From Melitaea cinxia (taxonomy: Eukaryota > Arthropoda > Insecta > Lepidoptera > Nymphalidae), in the NCBI RefSeq assembly GCF_905220565.1, contig NC_059414.1:1176001-1240000 (forward strand): 64,000 bases of DNA, given 5' to 3'. How positions within the stretch are numbered: the stretch's first letter is position 1; every line of letters starts with the position of its first letter. The notes under the pieces were generated by a model. That model saw nothing but the letters and a program-made list of their open reading frames with translations. It did not search any database and was not told the DNA's origin. Shown here one piece after another: positions 24,201 to 31,992 of the stretch. Position numbers and translations under genes: made by a program.

Positions 24201-25742
24201 AATATATTAGTTATTATTAAAGAAACAAAAAATTGTAATTAATAATAAATAATATTAGGAGTAAATAGTATCATCATTACTAGCTTTTATTTTTGAAGTA
24301 AAACGCACGCTAGATTTGTGGTGTAAGCTGGTTAATGCGTGACGAGAGCGTAACGAAAAGTGTGATCGGACGAAGCGAATAAAGCAAGAGGAAGAGGTTT
24401 CAGCGCACATTTTCTTTCTCTCTTTCTCTCATAGCCAGCTACGTTTCGTATATCTAAGACACAGTGCAGGCCTATTGCTAAAGAAGTTTTACTTCAGTCG
24501 TGTGGTCTAAAGCACACTCGTTTTTAATTATTATTTTTTTGTAACAATTGACATAGATACCAACAAATATTTATTATAAACGAAAAGATAAACGCCTCTC
24601 TTATCTTCTGAGTATCATGCCATTTACCGCAGAATCCAGTTTTTAATATATTTCGAACGAAAAGGTAAATTATATACCGAATATTTGTTCTAACAATAAC
24701 AATATATAACTACCAAATTATGATCCTCACTATTACTGTTCTAAAATTCTTAGGTCCTGTAATAAATAGAAGTCATGAAAATTATTTTCATTTCCAATTT
24801 TAACGCTTGTAGTCTTGAAATATACAGGACATTAATAAGTATTTCGCATAAATGAATCAATCTTCAAAACATATTATATTACAGATTACGATAAGAGACT
24901 CCAAATTTGGGGAAGCGTTGGTAATTATCATCAGAGCTACGGCCGGTGGTTACGTGCTGGGTTTCCGAGCTGATCCTAAAGAGAGGTTGCATCCTCTACT
25001 GACTGAACTGCAAACCTTGCATCAGGCGTACACTGAAAAACCATTTTTTGGTGTTGAAATGAACTGGGGAACTGAGGTATGGATTTTGAAGAAAAATCTA
25101 ATATAACAAATTTAAATTAAATTTATATGTCTATATACTTAACTATAATGACTGATACGTTCGTATCATGACTATTTTAATTTGTACGATTTTATTTTTG
25201 TGTTACCCACACATTAGGAATTCTAAACATTTTTGAATTCCGTCTATAGTGAGCTCTTTACAGAAACCCGTAACTGTTCAAAGTTTCATATTACAATGAA
25301 AATTTTTGACAAGAGACGACACCATGCTACGGCGCCACGGTTCGCTTAAACCGAATATAAAAATCATCATATCTAAAATTTCGATCTAGGGGGTACATCG
25401 TTCCATAACTTAATTGGCTAGAGCGCCGACACGGTCAGTCGGAGACGCGGATTCGATCTCCGCTGAAGCGGTCAATTTTTGATATGATATACGCGTACAA
25501 AAATGACTATTTTGTATTTCAAGGTCTCAAAACCAACACATGATGTCATAGAAGAGTTCGAAGAAATCGGCGAACCTCGTGGCGAGATGGGACCAAGCTT
25601 GTACTTAGCTTCACAGCAAGCTCTCAATAAAGATGATACTGAGATACAGCCAGTTTACAACCCTTATTTGGGCTTGGCTATTGAGCCTTTGAAAGACGGT
25701 TTCACATTAAAAAGCTTGTTTGAAGTCCAAACCGCATCGTAG
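18293..25742 (+). CDS. BBS5: BBS5, BBSome subunit (complete, 7 exons)
   Basis: Exons: 18293-18357, 19472-19620, 22252-22429, 22853-22943, 24040-24186, 24885-25076, 25524-25742. All introns have GT...AG ends and every phase joins, giving 1041 nt (346 residues; the human protein has 341). Exon 1 encodes VVWEDREVLFDLPF. Later conserved blocks are IEDTKGNSG, GRLVVTNLRVIWHS, GLRGTTQALYVL, RMYRDLKLRGAFIHNKQL, GIWNLSSESGSLGT, VVSNVRIVWYADINDGFN, IRDSKFGEALVI, GGYVLGFRADP and LGLAIEPLKDGFTLKSLFEV. The two PH-like repeats (about residues 25-135 and 155-265) bind phosphoinositides in the vertebrate protein. BBS5 acts in the BBSome coat, which moves membrane proteins in and out of cilia; in insects this means sensory neurons and perhaps sperm. 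The start is the first in-frame ATG before the WEDR block and lies downstream of an X-box. A poly-A signal is at 25995. Introns carry many repeats but no coding damage is seen. Confidence 0.96.
18430..18690 (+). repeat. Hel-like element in BBS5 intron 1
   Basis: Runs from TATATATAAAAATGAATCGC, via CTAAGCGCAAAACTCGAGAA and GGACCGATTTCGCTAATTC, to ACGAAGTTCGCCGGGTCAGC ending in CTAGT. The TC...CTAG|T organisation and broad insect distribution suggest a non-autonomous Helitron. A CTAG end next to T is seen; the hairpin is not demonstrated. Confidence 0.6.
19013..19195 (+). repeat. tSINE-b, diverged copy in BBS5 intron 1
   Basis: Head CGCATTGGTACAGTGGTCAC with a weak B box (TAGTTCGATCACCGC), then AGGCCATACATATATA, TTCTGGGCGTTTGTGC and a GCCAGACACACGAC-type end. 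It is followed at once by an RTE-delta insertion. Confidence 0.6.
19209..19410 (-). mobile_element. RTE-delta copy with 9-bp target duplication and intact micro-ORF
   Basis: The RTE 3' end (CACTTCAGCCTATCGCAGTC on the + strand) is fused to the RTE 5' UTR (CATAGTCACCACGCTGGGC). It is flanked by TTTGAGTGT at 19200-19208 and 19411-19419. It lies in BBS5 intron 1, 61 bp before exon 2. Its micro-ORF 19285-19217 (- strand) is open from ATG to TGA across the junction. Confidence 0.9.
19217..19285 (-). other. 22-codon fusion micro-ORF of RTE-delta
   Basis: The ATG is the RTE start codon (first residues MSS, as in the full element) and the TGA is the RTE stop. A three-residue linker (RHF) joins the start in frame to the last 16 codons (from WREL-like FCRELVEA to YVQQWTAIG). 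Whether it is translated is unknown. In-frame joining would occur by chance one time in three, and all copies inherit it from one ancestor. I list it because several copies keep it. Confidence 0.4.
19645..19835 (+). repeat. tSINE-b in BBS5 intron 2
   Basis: Head GCGTTGGCACAACGATCACA with B-box-like GATTTCGATTACCG, body AAGCCATACAGACGTTTGTC, and end AGACCCCTGACACAAAAGAA plus GGGGGCCGTTGAGTGTGACG. It is 24 bp from the exon 2 donor and in the same orientation as the gene. Confidence 0.75.
20505..20620 (+). repeat. tSINE-a internal fragment
   Basis: Matches the tSINE-a body: GATCACCTATCGTGCCTCGA, GTTAAGCTGTCGGTCCCAG and ACACCTGATAGCAATCATTA. Both ends are missing. It lies in BBS5 intron 2. Confidence 0.65.
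20621..21224. other. BBS5 intron 2 interior, nothing recognised
   Basis: AT-rich intronic DNA with no exon-like block between the 19472-19620 and 22252-22429 exons. The BBS5 protein alignment is continuous across this intron, so no exon is missing. Confidence 0.6.
21225..21416 (-). repeat. Hel-like short element, reverse copy
   Basis: Reverse counterpart of 16940-17150: CACAGTCGCTTCCCGCTGTC, GATTTTAATGCGGTTTTC, AGAGGAACACTGATAGTTTT, ending GGCGGGTCGCTAGTTA. It lies in BBS5 intron 2. Confidence 0.6.
22028..22215 (+). repeat. tSINE-b abutting BBS5 exon 3
   Basis: Head GTTGGCGCAGCAGTCACAAC, B box GGGCTCGATCCTCGC, body GGTCTGGGCGTCTGTGCG, end TTTCCGGACCCCCGGCACAG plus GGGAGCCGTTGAATG. It ends about 35 bp before the exon 3 acceptor, so the branch point and polypyrimidine tract sit at its edge. 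Confidence 0.85.
23044..23216. mobile_element. hAT-type MITE in BBS5 intron 4
   Basis: A 173-bp element bounded by an exact 8-bp target duplication TTTAGAAC (23036-23043 and 23217-23224). Its ends form an imperfect terminal inverted repeat of about 40 bp: the right end in reverse reads CAGGGCTTGGTAACAATACC and the left reads TAGGACTAGGTAACGATACC. CAGGG-type ends plus an 8-bp duplication are diagnostic of hAT elements. There is no ORF, so it needs a transposase from elsewhere. The interior is GC-rich compared with its surroundings. Confidence 0.9.
23800..23910 (-). repeat. tSINE-c head, diverged
   Basis: Reverse strand reads TTGGCGCAGTTTGCAGCG, then GGGGGTCATAGGTTTGCTTC, a degraded B box. A similar head occurs at 47760-47885. 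It lies in BBS5 intron 4. Confidence 0.5.
24290..24515 (-). mobile_element. MITE-K copy in BBS5 intron 5
   Basis: Ends are GAAGTAAAACGCACGC (left, degraded) and AAGAAGTTTTACTTCAGTCG (right). The body is CGTAACGAAAAGTGTGATCG, TTTCTTTCTCTCTTTCTCTC, GTATATCTAAGACACAGTGC, the mirror of 52930-53155. No ORF. Confidence 0.78.
25177..25490 (+). repeat. tL-TIR element, copy 1, in BBS5 intron 6
   Basis: Starts TTAATTTGTACGATTTTATT, shared with 36558, and includes GTGTTACCCACACATTAGG and CCGAATATAAAAATCATCAT, then a 72-nt tRNA-like module, ending GATATGATAT. It lies only 34 bp upstream of BBS5 exon 7. The left inverted repeat seen in copy 2 is not visible here. Confidence 0.75.
25399..25470 (+). tRNA. 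tRNA-like module (pseudo-tRNA), copy 1
   Basis: A 72-nt cloverleaf can be drawn: 7-bp acceptor stem with one mismatch and one G-U, 4-bp D stem with GG in the loop, a 5-bp anticodon stem (CCGAC/GTCGG), a 4-nt variable loop, and a perfect 5-bp T stem (GCGGA/TCCGC) with the TTCGATC loop. The anticodon loop is ACGGTCA: position 33 is C rather than the universal U, and the nominal anticodon GGT is not normally used in eukaryotes. It is repeated as part of a transposon-like unit, so I regard it as a tRNA-derived module rather than a working tRNA gene. Confidence 0.5.
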
Positions 25743-25994
25743 ATGAGAAGACATAAGAAAACGAAGTTTCTGCGCATTTTTCTTAATTCTTCGTTTACAA
25801 AAAAGGTTTATAAAACTTTAAAAAAAATAGCTGCACCGGTTAATTTTCAAATTCAATTATCTATCGATGTAATTATTTTTTTCAAATGCCGTTTCAAGTT
25901 ATAATTATTTTATACAATGTAAATAAGTGAAAATATCGTTATACATGAAGTTTGCCTAAACGGTAATCATAAACTGAACTTAATGATTAGAAAA

Positions 25995-26000
25995 AATAAA
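25995..26000 (+). terminator. Likely BBS5 poly-A signal
   Basis: AATAAA 252 bp after the BBS5 stop codon, the first good match in the 3' flank and located before the LINE at 26085. Confidence 0.6.
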
Positions 26001-26724
26001 TTGAATACATGATAGAAATGAAGGTTTTATTTTCTTCCTCTTCTTCTTCGGGTTAAAGTGGAGGTTTAATTTTTCTTAGTAGTCAGAAAGAAAGAAAGAA
26101 AGAAAGACATTTATTTGAGACACATACACTGCTTACAGACATACAACAAACACAATGAGAGCACAAATACATTAAAAAAGTAAAAAGAAAAAAAAAAAAA
26201 GTCAAAATTAAGTAAAAATGTAACTAAAAATTTAAATATTTGATTTAAAATAAGAAAAGTAAAATTTTATCAAATAAAAAAAAATAAAGCGAAAAGAGTA
26301 ATAATAATAAAAAAAAGCAACGAAATTCATCTACCAAAGTTATTTACACCTGTACAGCAGTGCACCGTCACAAAAAGGATGGCCACTCAGCACTTGTGGA
26401 AATACGAGGACCATAGTAAGGTCCCTAAATTTCACACGCTGATTTTCAGTAGCCACCTCGGGTACCATGCGAACGACAGCGGCAGCAACCAATAAATAGC
26501 ATCCAATAATTCAGCAAGACCATACGCAGTAACCAAACAATACCAAATATTATAAAGTACACATATAATAAATATACATCCATACACAGATACACATATA
26601 GATACATCATGTACACCCACATACACATTACACATCACACACTAAACATCCCTTCCAGTCGTTCTTTTATTTTATTAAATATAAGTAGGTACCGGTGGTA
26701 CAGTCGTTTATCATTAATCGGCTC

Positions 26725-28617
26725 TTACAAGTTCTGTACCTGTTCCTTAATTAGGTATTTTTTGTATATTGTTTTAAAATTGGCAATCGATGCCAGCTCC
26801 CTTAGGGGCGGTGGGATATCATTCCAGATTTTGGCCGCAGAGTATTTAAAGCATCCCCGGTAAGCGGCGGAGTGATGTCGGGGTATCAGCATCAAATAGG
26901 AGGTCGCTCTAGTATTATACCTCTTATTACAATCTTTTGCCCAGTTTAGTTTCGAAAAAAGATATTTAGGACCTTTACTTTTAACTATACCAAACAGCAA
27001 TGTAGCGAAATGCAGTTGCCTTCGACCTTCCATTCTCAATAGACCCTTTTCATTGAGATATGGTGTTACATGTGTGCGCGGGGGAATGTCAAAACAAAAC
27101 CGAGCACATGCATTCTGGACACGTTGTACCATGTTTTTCGTGCGTTTTAATAATCTAGGGCCTGTCACAATGTCAGCATAATTCAACTTTGACAAAACTA
27201 GCGCCTCGCATAGCCTTACTCGGATTTCAGCCGATACAAAAGGTCTGATCTGATATAACACCTTCAATCTGTAAAAGCAGTTTCGTACAGTTTTAAGGAT
27301 TTGCTCTTCGAATCTAAGATGTTGATCCATTATAACGCCCAAATTCCTAGCCTCACTAACCCGTTCTATGTCTACTTTGTTTATTTTAATTATAGGTGCT
27401 TTACATGTTACCTCTTTAATCTGTTTGGAGGTTCCCAAAATTAAATACTTCGTTTTGTTTGGGTTAAGTACCAAACCGTTACTTTCTGACCATGCATATA
27501 TATTTTCTAGATCATAATTAAGCTTGTCTACTGCACTTAAAGTGTCGTCTGCTTTAAAAGAAATGTAAACTTGTATATCATCGGCATAGGTATGGATACT
27601 TGCTGCACTCACATGCTTTTCCAGGTCGGCACAATAAAGTATAAATAATAAAGGACCCAAAATTGATCCTTGCGGAACACCCCTGTTTATAAATCTAGGT
27701 CTCGAGTGAACTACAGTTCCATCTTCATCCATTGTCTCCACTACTTGTGTTCAATTCTTTAAGTAATTAGAAAACCACTCGACAGCATCTGAAGAGAGAC
27801 CATAGTAGTGCAATTTAGAAAGCAGAAGCGGTATATTTATGGTGTCAAATGCACGTGAGTAGTCTAGTAGCACTAGAATGGTTCCCTCCCCTTTATCTTG
27901 CGCATTCAATATGTCATCTACTACATCTATAAGCGTTGTTACGGTGCTATGATTTTTACGGAAACCTGATTGTTTTTCTAGGAGAATATTGTTGGCTTCA
28001 AGAAATTGTGAAAGCTGTCCATGTACAATTTTTTCCAGAATTTTCGACATACATGGTAGGATGCTTATAGGTCGCAGATCTTTTAACTTTGAGGGGTTAT
28101 CAGTTTTAGGGATGGGACGAATAATCGCTTTTTTCCATATGGATGGAAATGAATTCGTTTCGATTGATTTATTTATTATATTCGTTATCACGTTTAAAGT
28201 ACAGGGGAGGGACATGATCAACATGTCTAAAGAAATTCCATCGCATCCGATAGCATTTGACTTCAGACTCTTTATCGTTCTCAAAACAGTGTCACTATCA
28301 ACGACAGAAATGCTAAATGTATTTGTAAAATTACAATGTGACTGAAAATACGTAATATCTAAAATAGAAGCCACTTGCCTGCCTGGTACATCCAAAAAGT
28401 AGCTGTTGAGTTTTTCGGCGTCTCTAAGACTTGATGGCAAAATATGGCTTTTTTTAGTCTTAAATGCTACATAGCGCTTTAGATTTTTCCATAAATATGC
28501 GGAATTTTTCAAGTTATTGTTTATAAAAGTTTTGTAGTATACACATTTCTCTCTGTAACCTTCTTGTGAGCCTCGTCTCGTTTCTTCATCATTAACTTTA
28601 TGTTGTATGTAATCCAA
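26725..28617 (-). pseudogene. LINE reverse transcriptase, one internal stop
   Basis: One frame from about 28555 to TAA at 26725, broken by a TGA at 27753-27751 within SNYLKN-stop-TQVVETMD. An Arg codon (CGA to TGA) would explain it. RT blocks in order: LKDLRPISILPCMSK, KQSGFRKNHSTVTTLID, LLDYSRAFDTINIP, RGVPQGSILGPLLFILY and HTYADDIQVY (catalytic Asp pair intact). The C-terminal part (AYRGCFKYSAAKIWND) is typical of CR1-like elements. The first residues of this frame overlap the endonuclease frame out of phase. Confidence 0.9.
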
Positions 28618-29510
28618 GGATAACCAACGTCTTTAAAATGGCGTAGTTTTAATGGTGATAATATATCAAATACCTTTAGCATCCTGTCATTAAGATCTGA
28701 TGTCATGTAATCAACACCTTCTGTCGGTTGCGCCTCAGGCCACCCTATGATATTCATTAATTCAGAAAATTCATTATCGTTTATACCTTTTAGTTGCCTA
28801 AAGTAAATGCGATTGCTATGTTTCGTATCTTTACGGACACCAACTTCACAGGATAGTATAGCATGATCACTAAGTGAGCACACATAATCCACTCGTACTC
28901 CTATTGGCTGTGTATTAGAACATATGAGGTCAATCAGGGTCTCACTATGACTGGTAAAATGTGTAGGGGAATCTACATATTGTTGCATGTTAGTAACTTT
29001 CAAAAATTCATATAGCATTCGAGTCAGCGAACTGCTTTTACACAAAATATTTATGTTAAAATCACCAAGCAGGAATATGTGGTCGTAACTTGTCAGCGAA
29101 GCAAAAGTATCTGTGAGTGCGTCCAAGAAGATACGTGCATTCAACCAAGGTGGCCGATAGGCGGTGCCGACGATGATACGTTTACCTTTAACTCTGATAC
29201 TTACCCACATCTGTTCGACGATCGGGTTTTCTGGATGCGAAATTACCTCTACAGACATGCCTTTTCTAATATAGTATCCGACCCCACCCCCACGACTTCG
29301 GGATGTTGCGACGGGCCGAGGCTTGTGACGTAGACGGTAACCAGGAACTATAGGCGCTCGTCCCTCCTCGCCCTCTTTAAGCCAAGTTTCATTTAATGCC
29401 AGTATATCGAGTCGATGACGATCTATTGCCACCACGAGCTCATCATGGCCCGTCCCAAGCGACCCAACATTTAAAAAACCAATCCTAAAATTTTGTGATT
29501 GCATCATCAC
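28521..29510 (-). pseudogene. LINE APE-type endonuclease, frameshifted from RT
   Basis: The frame begins MMMQSQNFRIGFLNVGSLG. Catalytic motifs are LALNETWL, HIFLLGDFNINIL and LSDHAILSCEV. The predicted product runs out of frame at about 28550-28565, where the RT frame takes over (KKVTERNVY here against EGYREKCVYYKTF there). Reading the RT frame restores a typical linker, so a 1-2 base indel is inferred. The N-terminus looks complete for the endonuclease; any ORF1 would lie further upstream. Confidence 0.88.
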
Positions 29511-29639
29511 TATTCAAATGAACAAAACTTCCTGTGTTGTAAAAAGCAAGCTTTAAATATATTTAAACATGTGTAGCTAGGCAATATGCAAATAATACTA
29601 TACCCATAGCACGTATTTAGTATAATTTTAAATATCTCA

Positions 29640-30660
29640 TTTAATTTATATAATAATTCAAAAAATATTTTGTATAAAAGATACATACTACATAGCATTG
29701 TTTCAGTATATGGAATATATAATATGGCTATAACGTAAACAAAATTTACCATAATACGTTTTTAGATTAAATGTAGAAAAACAAAAAATATAAATAATAA
29801 TAAATATTTTATTCAACAGATACATATTCAATAGTATTGTTCTATTTTTAATATATGAGTTATGTAAGGTGGGTATAATGTAAACAATATTGTACTCACA
29901 GCATTTATTTAGGTTAAACGTTAGCATAACTTCAAGTATAAAAAATATTCTATACAATAGATGCATATTTATTGGTATTGTTTTAATTTTAATATACTGG
30001 TTATATAATGTGGGTATAATGTTAATAAATTTGTTCTCATATGTAATTAGATTAATTAGCATAACTTTAAGTATAAAAAATATTTTACACAATAGATGCA
30101 TATTTATTGGTATTGTTTTAATTTTAATATACTGGTTATATAATGTGGGTATAATGTTAATAAATTTGTTCTCATATGTTATTAGATTAATTAGCATAAC
30201 TTTAAGTATAAAAAATATTTTACACAATAGATGCATATTTATTGGTATTGTTTTAATTTTAATATACTGGTTATATAATGTGGGTATAATGTTAATAAAT
30301 TTGTTCTCATATGTTATTAGATTAATTAGCATAACTTTAAGTATAAAAAATATTTTACACAATAGATGCATATTTATTGGTATTGTTTTAATTTTAATAT
30401 ACTGGTTATATAATGTGGGTATAATGTTAATAAATTTGTTCTCATATGTTATTAGATTAATTAGCATAACTTTAAGTATAAAAAATATTTTACACAATAG
30501 ATGCATATTTATTGGTATTGTTTTAATTTTAATATACTGGTTATATAATGTGGGTATAATGTTAATAAATTTGTTCTCATATGTAATTAGATTAAAAGTG
30601 AGCATAACTTTAATATTAAATGGTTCAATATGTGGTTTATATAACGTAGAAAGATTGCTT
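29640..30660. repeat. 135-bp AT-rich tandem array
   Basis: Near-identical units begin at 29926, 30061, 30196, 30331 and 30466 (each ATAACTT(T/C)AAGTATA), exactly 135 bp apart. A degenerate partial unit starts at about 30603. Older diverged units precede the core (about 29640-29925), still with GTATAATG, AGATACATA and AAATATTTTAT-like words. A homogeneous centre with diverged edges is the usual pattern of unequal-exchange turnover. The period is a multiple of three, so any frame open in one unit stays open through the array. Confidence 0.95.
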
Positions 30661-30947
30661 AAACATGCTACTCTGTAATGATGAGATAGTACACTGCTGC
30701 ACAGGTGCGACATGAACAAAGTATAAATACAAACACAATAACAAAACATAAACACTATTAGTTTTAATACAATATTAATTATAAGAAAATCTTGTCTGGA
30801 ATTTTTATAAATAAGAAAAATGTTGCAGTAATCAATAAAGTTTACAATAACAAAAAATTTTTTAGCATATTTTAAGAGTAATGAAAAAAAGTATGAATAT
30901 TTAACCGCACTAAAAAAAGAAAAAAGACAAAGTATCAAATATTGCAT
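29703..30947 (-). CDS. Hypothetical 414-codon repeat ORF across the array
   Basis: ATG at 30947. The N-terminus MQYLILCLFSFFSAV is signal-peptide-like, followed by about 110 unique, very hydrophobic residues. Then come five 45-residue repeats (NKFINIIPTLYNQYIK ... INMHLLCKIFFILK) and diverged repeats to the stop at 29703. The unique and diverged parts, not just the repeated unit, remain open in very AT-rich DNA where roughly one codon in ten would be a stop by chance. The opposite strand is open for only 262 codons, mainly within the core. No domain is recognised; it could equally be a composition artefact. It lies just upstream of the LINE on the same strand, but does not resemble a LINE ORF1. 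Confidence 0.3.
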   Translation of the reverse strand: MQYLILCLFSFFSAVKYSYFFSLLLKYAKKFFVIVNFIDYCNIFLIYKNSRQDFLIINIVLKLIVFMFCYCVCIYTLFMSHLCSSVLSHHYRVACLSNLSTLYKPHIEPFNIKVMLTFNLITYENKFINIIPTLYNQYIKIKTIPINMHLLCKIFFILKVMLINLITYENKFINIIPTLYNQYIKIKTIPINMHLLCKIFFILKVMLINLITYENKFINIIPTLYNQYIKIKTIPINMHLLCKIFFILKVMLINLITYENKFINIIPTLYNQYIKIKTIPINMHLLCKIFFILKVMLINLITYENKFINIIPTLYNQYIKIKTIPINMHLLYRIFFILEVMLTFNLNKCCEYNIVYIIPTLHNSYIKNRTILLNMYLLNKIFIIIYIFCFSTFNLKTYYGKFCLRYSHIIYSIY

Positions 30948-31027
30948 GCCCCAAAAATTTTATTGAGGTCACTTATTGCTCTTACACGTCGTATCTCAGT
31001 CTGTTATATTAAGCTCCTAAATAAATC

Positions 31028-31098
31028 ATTTTCAATTATAAATTATAATTATTTGTTAAAATTTGTCAAAATAATTATAATTCATAATTGAAAATAAT
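31028..31098. repeat. Inverted repeat, 27-bp arms
   Basis: ATTTTCAATTATAAATTATA... on the left is mirrored by ...AATTCATAATTGAAAAT on the right, with a spacer of about 17 bp. It could form an AT-rich cruciform or be a small foldback element. It lies about 0.9 kb upstream of the MCPH1 start. Confidence 0.6.
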
Positions 31099-31992
31099 TT
31101 TTGACAAAGATTTATAATAATTATATTATAAGCATTATTTTGTATTTTTCTATTTATTAATTCAGTGTTATTGTTAAAGTACAATTGAGTGTAATTACAT
31201 TTGTATAATATTTACTAAACAATAACAATTAATATTTCTTAAATGATATTCTAAATAATTAATTCTATAGAAATTACACTTTTTCATACCTTAACTTACA
31301 AAGAAAGGCTAAACAAACAAGTAAATAAATATTCAGCTTTATAATAATTTTACAACAAATATTTACTGCACTTAAAGTATAATTCACATGTTCAATACGA
31401 ATATCCGATTTTTAATTAATTTTAAAGTCATCAATTTTATTCGTCAATCTCTGAGCGAAGAAATACAAAATTAATTATAATTACTCATAGTACCTACCTA
31501 CTACCTACTATATTATATTTTATATTTATAATTGTAAGTTACTCATAGTACCTACCTACTACTTACTAAGTTACTACATTCTATTTTATAATAATCATTT
31601 TTTTTAATAGCAATAAAATTTATAATGACATGTGCCACAGAGTATATATACGGGATGCATGATCTGTCACGTTAACGTCACTTGTATTTACAAATTGCAA
31701 AACAAACTTGTTGCAACTTGTAAGGTTAAAACATATTATGGAACAACGATGTTTATTTTGTAAACAAATTTACTTAACTTTTGTAAATGTATATTTTTAA
31801 AAAATTGGCAAAATAATGTATGTGTAATTGAAATAACTAAAAGCCGTACGACGAAGAATTAATTGAATTTATTGAAGTAGTTTTTTGTGACTTTTATTTA
31901 TAGATCATTCGTTGTTCTGAAACATTATCTTTGATTATTTTTACTAGATGTATTAAAAATTTTGTTTTTATTATAAGTGTATTATTGACGAA
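31099..31992. other. MCPH1 upstream region
   Basis: AT-rich. A short direct duplication, ACTCATAGTACCTACCTACT, occurs at about 31483 and 31542. No TATA box or initiator stands out near the MCPH1 start codon. I see no other gene. Confidence 0.45.

Larger units (their letters stand above)
26085..29516 (-). mobile_element. CR1/L2-group LINE, 5' incomplete
   Basis: Reads on the - strand from an endonuclease (29510) through a reverse transcriptase (to 26725) and a 3' UTR to a CTTT-type microsatellite end at about 26085-26108. ORF1 is not recognised. The RT block TYADDIQVY and a microsatellite 3' end fit the CR1/L2 group (Daphne/Kiri/Crack-like); the exact clade is uncertain. The two lesions described below make this copy inactive. 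Upstream of it lies a 135-bp tandem array. Confidence 0.85.

Noticed and set aside
25399..25470. Functional tRNA gene
   Set aside because: C at position 33, a non-standard anticodon, an acceptor mismatch and repetition inside a transposon-like unit argue against a working tRNA.
29640..30660. CRISPR-like array of repeats
   Set aside because: Units are directly adjacent 135-bp copies without unique spacers, and the genome is eukaryotic. It is a minisatellite-type tandem array.
29703..30945. LINE ORF1 (gag-like) upstream of the endonuclease
   Set aside because: Composition is far more AT-rich than the LINE ORFs, and there are no zinc-knuckle, RRM or esterase motifs; I kept it only as a hypothetical ORF.
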